41,477 nucleotides of DNA from a virus. Position 1 is the stretch's first letter; each line of letters opens with the position of its first letter. This document shows, piece after piece, positions 15,559 through 23,211 of the stretch. Made by a program: the position numbers and the translations under genes. The notes beneath the pieces are model-generated. The model was given only the letters and a program-made list of their open reading frames with translations. It was not told the DNA's origin and did no database searches. The stretch is taken from positions 1 to 41,477 of IMG/VR virus record IMGVR_UViG_3300042882_000689; one strand, written 5' to 3'.

Positions 15559-15849
15559 TTAGGTGGCGGCAACTTCGTCGCATTCGGCCCCGCATGCTGC
15601 GTAGCCCGCAATGTCGAGCCAGTTGTCGGCCTTGGCGGCATGCGACTGCCGGCCTAGCTTCACGCAGATCATCAAGGCGGCGATGTCGCTTGCTGTGACA
15701 ACGACCGGGTAGCCGTTGCTCCGCGTGAGGTAGGCTGAGATCATTGCGGCCTGCGTGCTGAAGTCGTCGCTCGGTGCACCGTAGCTGTCATTACGCTCGC
15801 CGCACACGGCGGTGGCCGCGGCGGTGAGGATGGTTTGTGCGGTGCGCAT
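15559..15849 (-). CDS. DUF6378-type phage protein
   Basis: 96 aa from the ATG at 15849, which overlaps the nuclease stop (TAATG); an earlier ATG at 15915 is inside that gene. NDSYGAPSDDFSTQAAMISA and DNWLDIAGYAACGAE are the two conserved ends of the DUF6378 family, a helical phage protein often found near replication genes. Function unknown; the D/E-rich helices recall nucleotide-binding or pyrophosphatase-like folds, but I do not claim that. Confidence 0.7.
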   Translation of the reverse strand: MRTAQTILTAAATAVCGERNDSYGAPSDDFSTQAAMISAYLTRSNGYPVVVTASDIAALMICVKLGRQSHAAKADNWLDIAGYAACGAECDEVAAT

Positions 15850-16607
15850 TAGGCGGCTTTCTTGAGGCGCAGGTTTGCGTAGTGCAGGAACAGGCGAGCC
15901 TTGAAGTTTTCCCACAGCGGCTCCGCGGAAAAGATCCAGGAAACCTCAAAGTCGTCTGGCGACTCCTTGCCGATGCGCACGATGCCGCGGCGCTGGACCT
16001 TCATGGTCGGCCGGTTCTCGTTCCAGAGCTGCTCGTAGCCGGCCAATTGGATCTTGTGCGCTGGCACGATGGCTTTGGATGTCTTCCAGTCGAGGAGCAC
16101 GACCTTGCCGTCACGGTCGCGCGCGGGAGCATCGATGGTTCCTCCAAAGAGGTATTCTTCGCTGACCAGCTGGACCTCGGGCTCAATGACCTCAAAGCCC
16201 TCCTCATCCCACCAAGTGCGGAAGTTGTTGTAGGCAATGGTCGCCTTCTCAACGTCCGCCGGGGAGAACTCCGAGAGGTCGGGCTCATGATTGTGCAGAA
16301 AACATTCGATCATGAAGTGCGCGACCGTCCCAATGTCGGCCGCCTTGTCGCGGACCTTCCGGTAGTCCTGCCCTTCAGTGCCGAGCTTCCATGCCCAGTG
16401 GATAAGACCACTGGTGTCCTCGCCGATCTTGGCGATGGTTGAGGCGCCGGGCACGTCGGTGCCGTCTTTGAGCGGGTACTTCTGGTGAGCCCGGGTCTTT
16501 TCGAGGCGTACGATCTTGCGTCCGTCCTCGGTGAAGCGGTCGGGCTCAGCGGGTTTGACCGCCTTGGCCCTGCGCGTGGTTGCCTTGCGTGGTGTTTTTG
16601 CAGGCAT
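15849..16607 (-). CDS. PD-(D/E)XK exonuclease (RecB/Cas4-like)
   Basis: 252 aa. The basic N-terminus (~1-20) is probably disordered. A helical domain with ADIGTVAHFMIECFL (~90-104) is followed by the catalytic core: FGGTIDAPARDRDG (~154-167), VVLLDWKTSKAI (~169-180) and KIQLAGYEQLW (~185-195), equivalent to the D, DxK and QxxxY motifs of RecB-family nucleases. It probably resects DNA ends for recombination, together with the single-strand binding protein encoded just upstream. Confidence 0.82.
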   Translation of the reverse strand: MPAKTPRKATTRRAKAVKPAEPDRFTEDGRKIVRLEKTRAHQKYPLKDGTDVPGASTIAKIGEDTSGLIHWAWKLGTEGQDYRKVRDKAADIGTVAHFMIECFLHNHEPDLSEFSPADVEKATIAYNNFRTWWDEEGFEVIEPEVQLVSEEYLFGGTIDAPARDRDGKVVLLDWKTSKAIVPAHKIQLAGYEQLWNENRPTMKVQRRGIVRIGKESPDDFEVSWIFSAEPLWENFKARLFLHYANLRLKKAA

Positions 16608-16612
16608 GCGGG

Positions 16613-17185
16613 TTACCAGCTGATCTCTTGGTCGTCGGTGCCGGTCTTGGCCGCGGGGGCTGCGGACTCGCTCACGTCAAAGCCGTAGGCTTGCGCGCTG
16701 CCGCCGTCGCCCCAGGTAACGAGGTCAAGGACTTGCACGGCTTTCGGCTGCAGCGTGATGCCGGCGCCAAGGGATGCGGTGTACCAGCAATAAGGAACGA
16801 CAGCGACTTTGAGCTTGGACCCGCCGCCGATGTTGTCGGTGATGGGCTGGCCGTCAGATCCGAAGAGCTTCGGCTGGCGGCTGAAGGTCTCGCCTTCCTT
16901 GTTCTTGCCCATGGCTTTGACTTTGAGCTTGAGCTGGGTAAGGCCGTCGTTGTCTTCCCAAGGTGCGGCGTGCAGCTTGAGCTTGTCCTTCTTCAACTCG
17001 CGCTTCTTGTCGTCAAGGAACTCGGCGAAGATGGCTTCGACTTGCTTGATGAACGGCTCGGCGTCCTCAGAGGACATCTCGAGGTTGACTTTGTAGACGC
17101 CAATCTCGTCGAACTTGGTGTCGGCGCGATTGAGGCTGGGATAGCGAGCGATGCCCGCGGGTGTGGTGATGGTTTTTGTTGCCAT
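16613..17185 (-). CDS. Single-stranded DNA-binding protein, T7 gp2.5-like
   Basis: 190 aa. The pattern GGSKLKVAVVPYCWYTASLG, then GITLQPKAVQVLDLV, is typical of gp2.5-like phage SSBs (OB fold). The acidic C-terminus ending DDQEISW, with a terminal aromatic, is the usual protein-interaction tail of SSBs. It would coat unwound DNA and contact helicase and nuclease. It is encoded between a resolvase-like nuclease and the RecB-like exonuclease, a standard recombination-replication grouping. Confidence 0.8.
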   Translation of the reverse strand: MATKTITTPAGIARYPSLNRADTKFDEIGVYKVNLEMSSEDAEPFIKQVEAIFAEFLDDKKRELKKDKLKLHAAPWEDNDGLTQLKLKVKAMGKNKEGETFSRQPKLFGSDGQPITDNIGGGSKLKVAVVPYCWYTASLGAGITLQPKAVQVLDLVTWGDGGSAQAYGFDVSESAAPAAKTGTDDQEISW

Positions 17186-17189
17186 GATG

Positions 17190-17555
17190 TTATTTGGTTT
17201 GTGGTTGTGTTTGGTTTTGTGTTGGTACTAGAAAATCCGATCCGCGGAGGATGGTGAGGAAATCGTTAGCGCGCAGGGTGACCAGCCAGTCCTCGCCGGT
17301 GCGCTTGTGGGCAACGACCGGGAAGAGCTTGTCCTTCGCATCGCGGACAGCCTGGGCAATCCAGTCTTTGACCTTGGTCACTTGGCAAAATTTGACCTCC
17401 CAATGGATGTTGGGCAGGCATGGGCAGACGACATCGGGCGAGTCGCCGAGGCCGCTAAACTGCTGGCCGCGGCGGATACCGGAGTCACCGAATGCGGAGC
17501 GCAACTCATCGCGCCACATGCGTTCTCCGCGGGCGCCTTTGGCTCGGCTATTCAT
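17190..17555 (-). CDS. Holliday-junction resolvase-like nuclease
   Basis: 121 aa from the ATG at 17555 (ATGAATAG overlap with the upstream stop); a start at 17603 would lie inside the upstream gene. KGARGERMWRDELRSAFG (~5-22), SPDVVCPCL and IHWEVKFCQ give the E...D...ExK layout of archaeal Hjc-like and related phage PD-(D/E)XK resolvases. It would resolve branched DNA before packaging. The tail PTQNQTQPQTK is low complexity. Confidence 0.65.
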   Translation of the reverse strand: MNSRAKGARGERMWRDELRSAFGDSGIRRGQQFSGLGDSPDVVCPCLPNIHWEVKFCQVTKVKDWIAQAVRDAKDKLFPVVAHKRTGEDWLVTLRANDFLTILRGSDFLVPTQNQTQPQTK

Positions 17556-17763
17556 TGATGGCCTCCGGTGCGGCGCCGAGCGGCGAACAAAGGTCGGATG
17601 CAAGCATTAGCTTCTTAAGGATCTCTTCGGCGGTTGTTGGGCCGTGCCCAAGAGTGTTGTTGACCCAACTAATAAAGTTGGCGCGGTGATCCTCGTTCCA
17701 AAAATAACCCTCAAGCAGGTTGAGCTGCTTGGGTGTCAGTCCTATGGCGCGCTTGTTACTCAT
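17548..17763 (-). CDS. Small hypothetical protein
   Basis: 71 aa starting MSNKRAIGLTPKQLNLLEGY. Helical, no known domain. Its ATG overlaps the end of the helicase gene by 8 bases and its stop overlaps the resolvase start, so it is translated as part of the replication operon. It might be a helicase or resolvase accessory factor. Confidence 0.6.
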   Translation of the reverse strand: MSNKRAIGLTPKQLNLLEGYFWNEDHRANFISWVNNTLGHGPTTAEEILKKLMLASDLCSPLGAAPEAINE

Positions 17764-19165
17764 TGAGCGCCTCCATAATAAGTTTTAGCGAATCGTCGCT
17801 TTTAGCTTCAGTTCCCCATTTCACAGGACTTTCGTCCGTCAGCCGGCTGCCGAGCGCAGCGTTCTCAAAGCGGGTGAGGCGCGGGCGCCAAATAAGGTTC
17901 ACCTTGCCGGTCGCGCCGGCCCTATGTTTGGCAATAATTAACTCAGCGTCTTGAGGGTCGGGCTCAGTTTCTTGATCGGCCGCATAGTACGCGGGCCTGT
18001 GCAGTAGACAGACCAAGTCGGCATCCTGCTCAATTGAGCCACTCTCGCGGAGGTCGGACATCTTTGGGCGGTTGTCGACGGCTCGCTCAGCGTTCCTATT
18101 GACTTGGGCCGCGGCGATGACTGGGACGGACAACTCCATGCTCATGGCTTTGAGTCCGCGGCTGACAAAGCCGACTTCGTTCTCGCGTGACTGGGCGCCG
18201 ACGTGTGAGACCAGCTGCAAGTAGTCAACGAAGATCGCCTTAACGCCCCACCTGCGGACGGCCAATCGGGCACGGCCGCGGATATCCAACATGGTGAGGC
18301 CGCCGCGGTCATCAACGTAGAGCGGCTCGCTGGCAAACTGGTCGGCGGCTTGCGTGATCCGCAGCTTTGAGGCGTGGTCAAGGAAGCCGTTGCGGATGAC
18401 TTCGATGTTGGTCTCGGCGCGTCCGAGGACAACGCGGCATCCCAGCTCGTTGGCGGGCATCTCGAGGCTGAAGTAGAGGGCAGGGACGCCGCGGCGCACC
18501 ATGTTCTCGCAGATGTTCAGCATGAGCGCAGACTTACCCATGGCGGGACGGCCGGCGATGATCGTGAGTTGCCCAGGGCGCAGGCCGCCGGTCATGTAGT
18601 CGAGGGCTTTGAAGCCGGTCTCCACGCCGAGCTTGGCCCCGGGCACCATCAGCTTCTCCAGCTCCTCCAGTAGGCCGGGCACGATGGCAGATGCTGGGCG
18701 CATGCTGTCGGTGCTTTGGCCAAGGGAGAGCGACAAGACGGACTCGCCGGCGTCTTGCAGCACGCTGTCGGCGGGCTGTGACATGTCCGAGGCTGCGGAC
18801 TGAAGACGGCCAGCGGCGTTCAAGATGGCGCGGCGGGCGTGAAGGTCGCGGAGAGTCTGGACATGGTACTCGACCGCCGCAGGGCCACCGGCGGTGTGGG
18901 CGACCATGTCAGTAACGGCTCCGGCGCCGCCGACAAACTCAAGGCGGTCATGGCTGGCGAGGACTTGGGTGACGGCAACGATGTTCGGTACGCCGCCGGC
19001 TCCGCGGATGTCGCGGATGACGCCGAAAACTTGCGCGTGGGCGGGCGTGAAAAAAAGGTCAGCGTTGAGGCCGGCGATCTCGTCGATCATCCCGGGCTCC
19101 GACATGAGGGCACCGAGCACGGCGGCTTCGACCTCGGGGGCGTTGGGAACAATTTGCTTTTTCAT
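17756..19165 (-). CDS. dnaB: Replicative DNA helicase, DnaB family
   Basis: 469 aa, full length. The N-terminal helical domain begins VPNAPEVEAAVLGALMSEPG. The RecA-like domain has Walker A GRPAMGKS (205-212), Walker B IFVDYLQLVS (311-320), motif H3 SVPVIAAAQVNR and the arginine-finger region LIIAKHRAGATGKV. It forms the hexamer that unwinds DNA at the fork. GGAGG lies 9 bases before the ATG, and the start overlaps the preceding micro-gene (TAATG). With the initiator at 20453 it makes a lambda O/P-like set in which the phage carries its own helicase rather than a loader. Confidence 0.93.
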   Translation of the reverse strand: MKKQIVPNAPEVEAAVLGALMSEPGMIDEIAGLNADLFFTPAHAQVFGVIRDIRGAGGVPNIVAVTQVLASHDRLEFVGGAGAVTDMVAHTAGGPAAVEYHVQTLRDLHARRAILNAAGRLQSAASDMSQPADSVLQDAGESVLSLSLGQSTDSMRPASAIVPGLLEELEKLMVPGAKLGVETGFKALDYMTGGLRPGQLTIIAGRPAMGKSALMLNICENMVRRGVPALYFSLEMPANELGCRVVLGRAETNIEVIRNGFLDHASKLRITQAADQFASEPLYVDDRGGLTMLDIRGRARLAVRRWGVKAIFVDYLQLVSHVGAQSRENEVGFVSRGLKAMSMELSVPVIAAAQVNRNAERAVDNRPKMSDLRESGSIEQDADLVCLLHRPAYYAADQETEPDPQDAELIIAKHRAGATGKVNLIWRPRLTRFENAALGSRLTDESPVKWGTEAKSDDSLKLIMEALNE

Positions 19166-19257
19166 TAGGCCGGACCTCCGTCGTTATTCTCGAGGATCGC
19201 TATGACGATCATTGCCAGCAGCAGGAACAGAAGGTAGCTGAGCAGCAAGGCGTTCAT
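19165..19257 (-). CDS. 30-aa membrane micro-protein before the helicase gene
   Basis: Reads MNALLLSYLLFLLLAMIVIA then ILENNDGGPA: a single strongly hydrophobic span with a short acidic tail. A textbook ribosome site (GGAGG, 7 bases before ATG) and a TAATG overlap with dnaB support real translation. Function unknown. It may tether or couple translation of the helicase. Confidence 0.65.
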   Translation of the reverse strand: MNALLLSYLLFLLLAMIVIAILENNDGGPA

Positions 19258-19399
19258 CGCGCTTCCTCCGTAAATCGGCACGACGTTTCAGCCAGCGGTC
19301 GCACGCTGCGTCCACCATGGGGATGCTTTCTTCGGTGAAGGGGTCTAGCCATATGTGTGGCGCGGTTTCGGGTTGTGGTAGGTCGGCAAAATTTTCCAT
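19184..19399 (-). CDS. Small hypothetical protein with AACDRWL motif
   Basis: 71 aa from MENFADLPQP at 19399. PMVDAACDRWLKRRADLRRK is protein-like and resembles EVHAACDRFLASRG in the gene at 19564, so the two may be related. Its last 74 bases overlap the 30-aa membrane gene in another frame. No ribosome site is obvious, so confidence is moderate. Confidence 0.45.
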   Translation of the reverse strand: MENFADLPQPETAPHIWLDPFTEESIPMVDAACDRWLKRRADLRRKRDERLAAQLPSVPAAGNDRHSDPRE

Positions 19400-19437
19400 G
19401 GCACTAAGGGGACTGCGTGTGGTGTGCCGCGGTGTGT

Positions 19438-19468
19438 CCATGACTGTCCCAGAGTGTCCAAGTCATGG
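19438..19468. promoter_or_regulatory. 8-bp inverted repeat CCATGACT/AGTCATGG
   Basis: Perfect arms at 19438-19445 and 19461-19468 with a 15-base spacer holding two GTCC words. It sits between two small genes in the replication operon and spans a stop codon. It could be an operator or an mRNA structure. Confidence 0.35.
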
Positions 19469-19567
19469 CAAGAGTTTTTCTATGGGCAGATCAAGATTTT
19501 CGGGGTCAGTCATGAGCAGCGCTTCGTGCTTGGCTGAGGCCGGCCCAAAGTTGATCTGGCCGATCAC
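19463..19567 (-). CDS. 34-aa micro-protein
   Basis: GTG start at 19567, with AGGAGG 5 bases upstream and a GTGA overlap with the previous gene. The product reads MIGQINFGPASAKHEALLMT, then DPENLDLPIEKLLP. The strong ribosome site is the main evidence. No known motif. Confidence 0.55.
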   Translation of the reverse strand: MIGQINFGPASAKHEALLMTDPENLDLPIEKLLP

Positions 19568-19752
19568 GCGGACCTCCTTCGCTTGGTCGTTGTGCCGTAC
19601 AGCCACGCGGACTTTCGGAAGTTAGGGTCGGTGATGATGCCGCGGGACGCCAAGAAGCGGTCGCAGGCGGCGTGGACCTCGAGGTGCCGGATGTACGGGC
19701 AGCCGGGGGTGCCGTCCTCAATGGTCTGCGTCTTGCCGTTCTTGGTCATCAT
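19564..19752 (-). CDS. Small hypothetical protein
   Basis: 62 aa, MMTKNGKTQT start with GGAGG about 10 bases upstream. GCPYIRHLEVHAACDRFLAS, then ITDPNFRKSAWLYG, suggests a small folded protein; the AACDR segment recurs in the gene at 19184. Overlaps both neighbours by 4 bases. Function unknown. Confidence 0.55.
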   Translation of the reverse strand: MMTKNGKTQTIEDGTPGCPYIRHLEVHAACDRFLASRGIITDPNFRKSAWLYGTTTKRRRSA

Positions 19753-19922
19753 GGCTCTAGCTCCTCCTTTAGGCTGATTTTTTCCCAGACGACCTGGAGG
19801 GCCATGAGGTTGGCGATGGTTTGGGTGAAAAGGTCATCGATGACCTCGGCGTCGATGGTCGCGCGGCCGTTCTCGCGAGTGACTGCGGGGGGCTTTTTCT
19901 TGGCGGGTGTTTTGGTTTTCAT
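19749..19922 (-). CDS. Small hypothetical protein
   Basis: 57 aa from the ATG at 19922 (an ATG at 19934 adds MFTY). A lysine-rich start (KTKTPAKKKPP) is followed by a helix (VIDDLFTQTIANLMALQVVW). The stop overlaps the next ATG. No ribosome site is visible and no domain is known. Confidence 0.5.
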   Translation of the reverse strand: MKTKTPAKKKPPAVTRENGRATIDAEVIDDLFTQTIANLMALQVVWEKISLKEELEP

Positions 19923-19964
19923 ATAGGTGAACATTTGTACAAATGGGGTGGGACATTGGCTGTC

Positions 19965-20456
19965 TTAGGGGGTAAATGATTTTTGATGGGCGGTTAGGGA
20001 TTCTGCGACTTGGTTGAGGGTTTCCCAGTTGCTCGGTTGCCGGTGGCGCGCGGGGTTGTAGCGGACGTTTTGGCGGCCGCATATCTCGTCAAAGGTCCAA
20101 AACACTAGGGCATCCCGGTCTGGTAGGTAGGCAACCAAAACGTCAAAGTCGCCTCGGCCGTAGGGGCGAGCGGTTAGCCCGCGGCCGCGCTTAGTGCTGA
20201 TTGTGTAGTCGCCGCGCTCGTCTAGCGTTGCGGTTTTTACCTGGGTCATTACTCGGGCGTTGTCGCGAATGAGGACGTAATCGGACGAATGGTCGTTGCC
20301 AAAGGCCTTGAACACTTCGTAGCCGCGGCGGATGCAGCCGGCGATAAGGATGGCTTCGGCTAGGTCGCCCTTGCGGGAGTCTGACAACTCAATGACCGCA
20401 TACTGCGTCACCGGGGCGATGTCGCTGTCGGGGATCGCAAGGATTGCCTGGGTCAT
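19965..20456 (-). CDS. PD-(D/E)XK endonuclease-like protein
   Basis: 163 aa. SRKGDLAEAILIAGCIRRGY (~28-47), SSDYVLIRDNAR (~57-68) and TQVKTATLDE (~71-80) give the E, D and QxK layout of a PD-(D/E)XK nuclease, closest in style to the family associated with group I introns (PDDEXK_5). It may act as a structure-specific nuclease in replication or as a former mobile endonuclease. It overlaps the initiator gene by 4 bases (ATGA), so it is made with it. Confidence 0.65.
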   Translation of the reverse strand: MTQAILAIPDSDIAPVTQYAVIELSDSRKGDLAEAILIAGCIRRGYEVFKAFGNDHSSDYVLIRDNARVMTQVKTATLDERGDYTISTKRGRGLTARPYGRGDFDVLVAYLPDRDALVFWTFDEICGRQNVRYNPARHRQPSNWETLNQVAESLTAHQKSFTP

Positions 20457-21280
20457 GCGACTCCCTTCATCCGTTCTTCCTGCAGGGCTTCGAGCGCCAT
20501 CATGCGCTTCTCAGCCTCGGAGGGCTGCACCGGGCCGGTGCGGGGGATGTGGAGGACTTTGGCGGTCTCCTTGGGGGCGTCTACAAACACGCCACGCCAG
20601 CCGTGCTTCACGCTCTTTCGGAGGGCTTCGACGGCGGCGGCTTCGTTGACGGCGGCCAGATCGGCCACGATGCGCTGGGCGGCTGTTGGCGTCAGCGGGG
20701 CTTTGATCTCGCGGCGGTGCTGGGCGAATTCTGCCCAGGCATTGGCGAGGCCGGTGCTGTGGGGTAGGGAGATGGTGGCGGGATCGAACTTGGGCGGCTT
20801 CGGACGCGGAATAGCTACAGGGGAAGAAGAAGGGAGCGAAGGCTGCGAAGCGGCCGGAGCTGGCGCGTCAGCGTCGTTACTCTTTCTTAATGTTGTCTTA
20901 TAGTTGGGGTGACGCAGCGTCACCTGTACAGAGGACGCTGTGTCACCCATATAGGGGACGCTGTGTCCTCCATGACGCTGTGTCACCGGTGACGCTGCGT
21001 CACCCATGCCGGTAAACCGATAGTCGGCAGCCATGCGCATGCCGTTCTCAATGCGTGCCGTATTGACCCTACTGATGTAGCCGCCGGCGATTAGCCGATT
21101 GAGGATGTCGGTGATGCGCCGTGTGCTGATGCCGGTCATTTCGTGGAGCTTGTTTCGGCTGGCAAAGACGCCGCGGTCCTTGGCTAGGTCTGCTAGGGCG
21201 ACCAAGACAAACTTGTCGCGGGTCGGCAGCTTCTGCGCGTAGGCGTATTCGCGCTCTGGTTTTTGACGCCGCGGTTCCAT
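20453..21280 (-). CDS. Replication initiator, lambda-O-like layout
   Basis: 275 aa. The N-terminal winged helix-turn-helix (~18-75) holds LPTRDKFVLVALADLAKDRG and the recognition part STRRITDILNRLIAGGYISR. Residues ~92-125 are encoded by five 17-bp iterons. A proline/alanine-rich linker (~135-165) leads to a helical C-terminal domain (ANAWAEFAQHRREIKAPLTP onward) suited to recruit the helicase. Origin repeats between the two domains of the initiator gene are the classical lambdoid arrangement. It lies in the same operon as DnaB. Confidence 0.8.
   Translation of the reverse strand: MEPRRQKPEREYAYAQKLPTRDKFVLVALADLAKDRGVFASRNKLHEMTGISTRRITDILNRLIAGGYISRVNTARIENGMRMAADYRFTGMGDAASPVTQRHGGHSVPYMGDTASSVQVTLRHPNYKTTLRKSNDADAPAPAASQPSLPSSSPVAIPRPKPPKFDPATISLPHSTGLANAWAEFAQHRREIKAPLTPTAAQRIVADLAAVNEAAAVEALRKSVKHGWRGVFVDAPKETAKVLHIPRTGPVQPSEAEKRMMALEALQEERMKGVA
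20876..21004. repeat. Putative replication origin: five 17-bp iterons plus AT-rich flank
   Basis: Iterons at 20908-20924, 20931-20947, 20954-20970, 20971-20987 and 20988-21004. The two outer ones are perfect dyads around one base (GGTGACGC, A or T, GCGTCACC); the middle ones are variants with core GACGCTGTGTC. Start-to-start distances are 23, 23, 17 and 17 bp. An AT-rich stretch (about 20876-20905) follows on the initiator's 3' side, where lambda has its DNA unwinding element. Confidence 0.8.
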
Positions 21281-21630
21281 CAGCTGCGCCTCCCAAACTT
21301 GTTCCGGTGGGCACCCTTGGGGCCGTCGAACTCGAGGGTGCCGTCCGGCCGGACCCTAGCGAAGCGGACCTTGATCCGGTCGTTGGTGCGCCAGTCTTCC
21401 TTCGTTTGCACATAGGTGACGGCGGGGCCATCGAACCCAGGGGGCAAGATGAAGAGCATCTTTGGGTGAGGGCAGGACTTCACCGAGACGGCTGCGGTGA
21501 CCTCCTCGCCGATGGCGAAAGGGGCGCCGGTGGGCTTGAGGGCGGTCTCTTGGGTGGCTGCAGGCTTGGGCTCAGGGGTGGCTTGAGGTTGCGGGGTGGG
21601 CTTGAACTGGGCGATGAGGTTGTTTAGCAT
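21280..21630 (-). CDS. Hypothetical beta-rich protein
   Basis: 116 aa from the ATG at 21630, which overlaps the HNH stop (ATGCTAA); a longer upstream frame is rejected. The N-terminus is proline-rich (PTPQPQATPEPKPAA). The C-terminal part has short strands (MLFILPPGFDGPAVTYVQT, RIKVRFARVRPDGTLEFDGP). Possibly a DNA- or RNA-binding OB or SH3-like fold. The stop overlaps the initiator start (TGATG). Confidence 0.55.
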   Translation of the reverse strand: MLNNLIAQFKPTPQPQATPEPKPAATQETALKPTGAPFAIGEEVTAAVSVKSCPHPKMLFILPPGFDGPAVTYVQTKEDWRTNDRIKVRFARVRPDGTLEFDGPKGAHRNKFGRRS

Positions 21631-22574
21631 GATGTATAGGTGGTTGAGCTGGTGATCGTGAGGGGAAGGTGGAGTTGGGGTTCCGTGAGTTTGGCGCCCT
21701 TGCTCATGTTCTTCCTCGGCGAGATCGGGCGCAGGTTTTGCCAATTGCAGGCGACCTTGAGCTGCGCTGGATCGGCAAGATCTAAGGCGGCGAGGGGAAC
21801 AATGTGGTCGATATGAAAGCTGCCTGGGTTGTCCCATGACATCTTGCCCTTGAACTGCCGCTCTAAGTGCTGCCGCAAGAAGTCAAACGAGCAGCCAACG
21901 AGTTCTTCGGTGCGGCCGGTCTTGGAGGCGCCGCCCTTTTGGATGGCTTGGTAAACGCGGGCGCGAACCTTGTAGCTTAGTGCAAACTGTGGGTCTTCGG
22001 CGTAGCGGCGCTTGATGTATTCGTTGCCCCGCTTGCGCACTAGCCTCTGGTATTCTGGCGTTGCCCGCAGCGCTGCTTGCGCTCGTTTTGCATCCTCTTG
22101 ATGTCTGCGGCGCTCTTCCTTAGCCGCAATGACTTCTGGGCGCTGGTTGTATTTGATGCGCCGAATGCGGGCCAATTCTCGGGCCTTTGCGCGGTTTTCG
22201 GGCTTCTCTCTTCTGCGCGCGATTAGCGCCTTGCCCCGAGCAGACTGCTCCCATATTTTGACGTGTGCGTTTCTCTTTTTTCTATCTACTGCGGTCTCAT
22301 ATCTTCGGTTTGAAATTCGCATCTGCTCCTTTTTGCGGGCATACTGCTCTGGTGTTAGCCACCATTCCCTTTGATGCTTTTTGCCGTCGCTATAGCACCA
22401 AAAAAGCCTACCGTCAGAAGGATTTACATCGCCCTTGCGGAATCGTTTTTGTTGAAAATTGTCTGGGGCCGAATCGGTGGGGGGTATTGAAGAAATTGAG
22501 AACGTCTGATCCCCTCCCCCCGTCTCCGACAGAGGAACATGCGCAGTGATGTTTAATTCTGAGTCATTATACAT
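21624..22574 (-). CDS. HNH endonuclease with basic coiled N-terminus
   Basis: 316 aa. A long lysine/arginine-rich helical region (~75-200) precedes the HNH core: GSFHIDHIVPLAALDL (~253-268), then CNWQNLRPISPRKNMSKGAK (~280-299). It is likely a free-standing homing-type nuclease making a double-strand break at an intronless allele. Codon use and lower G+C than neighbours point to recent arrival. It has its own possible promoter (22592-22618), unlike the surrounding coupled genes. Confidence 0.8.
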   Translation of the reverse strand: MYNDSELNITAHVPLSETGGGDQTFSISSIPPTDSAPDNFQQKRFRKGDVNPSDGRLFWCYSDGKKHQREWWLTPEQYARKKEQMRISNRRYETAVDRKKRNAHVKIWEQSARGKALIARRREKPENRAKARELARIRRIKYNQRPEVIAAKEERRRHQEDAKRAQAALRATPEYQRLVRKRGNEYIKRRYAEDPQFALSYKVRARVYQAIQKGGASKTGRTEELVGCSFDFLRQHLERQFKGKMSWDNPGSFHIDHIVPLAALDLADPAQLKVACNWQNLRPISPRKNMSKGAKLTEPQLHLPLTITSSTTYTSC

Positions 22575-22591
22575 GATGGATCTTGTCTTTA

Positions 22592-22618
22592 GTTATAGTG
22601 TAAGTCGTTGCTAATCAA
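22592..22618 (-). promoter_or_regulatory. Possible promoter for the HNH gene
   Basis: On the minus strand TTGATT (22618-22613), 15 bases, then TATAAC (22597-22592), about 18 bases before the ATG at 22574. The -10 box is good but spacing is short, so this is tentative. It coincides with one of the few gaps in the early operon. Confidence 0.35.
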
Positions 22619-23210
22619 GGGTGACAAGCTCACGATTCGGCTCTATCGGTGCCGGCGGGAGGCTCGGCGGTTCTATTTGTGGCAGCCGTTCCTGGGCATT
22701 GACCGGTTCAAACGCCACATCCACGCTGTCCTCGCGCCTCTTCAAGCCGGCCACGAAGTCCAGCCAGGCATCAGCCGCAGGCGCCATCACATGCTCAACC
22801 CGCTGGGTCGCTCCACCGGACAAGAGTTCCGCCTTCTCGGAGGCCACAGCCGACATGATGACCAAGCCGTGGTCCTTCATATCCGGCACGCGGTCAAGCA
22901 GTTCAGCCGTGCCGACCGCTGCTAAAGTCTTCCAATTATTGGCAGCCGTGACGCGCGCCTTGTCGAGCATCTCCGGCCGGTTGCGGATGAGCGCGATCAC
23001 TGTGTGGTAGCTTGTGTTATAGGCTCGAGCGATGCGCGTGGCGGGCATGCCAGCGACATGCGCCTCCATGATGGCCAACGCCTTGCCGGGAGGAACATCT
23101 TCGCCCGTGTGGCCTTGGACGCTGACCAGTTCCTTGCCTGCGTCATCCTTGATGATCTTGACGCGGTGTCCGCCGGCCTTGGGCTTTGATCTTGTTTTAG
23201 GTCTTGCCAT
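22611..23210 (-). CDS. HTH DNA-binding protein, candidate small terminase
   Basis: 199 aa. A basic start (RPKTRSKPK) is followed by an HTH region (ALAIMEAHVAGMPATRIARA, then YNTSYHTVIALIRNRPEMLD), a helical middle and a proline-rich end. HTH plus helical oligomer region plus tail is the usual build of small terminases, and none lies beside terL. It could equally be an early regulator. Its position between two HNH endonucleases is notable, since such nucleases often sit next to the gene whose homologue they cut. Confidence 0.55.
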   Translation of the reverse strand: MARPKTRSKPKAGGHRVKIIKDDAGKELVSVQGHTGEDVPPGKALAIMEAHVAGMPATRIARAYNTSYHTVIALIRNRPEMLDKARVTAANNWKTLAAVGTAELLDRVPDMKDHGLVIMSAVASEKAELLSGGATQRVEHVMAPAADAWLDFVAGLKRREDSVDVAFEPVNAQERLPQIEPPSLPPAPIEPNRELVTLD

Positions 23211-23211
23211 A

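Noticed and set aside
16580-17257. A 225-codon rightward frame opposite the single-strand binding protein
   Set aside because: Leucine/valine-rich antisense shadow without a ribosome site.
20908-21004. CRISPR-like array of short repeats
   Set aside because: Units are 17 bp, partly contiguous, dyad-symmetric and inside an initiator gene; they fit iterons, and no spacers of uniform length or cas genes exist.
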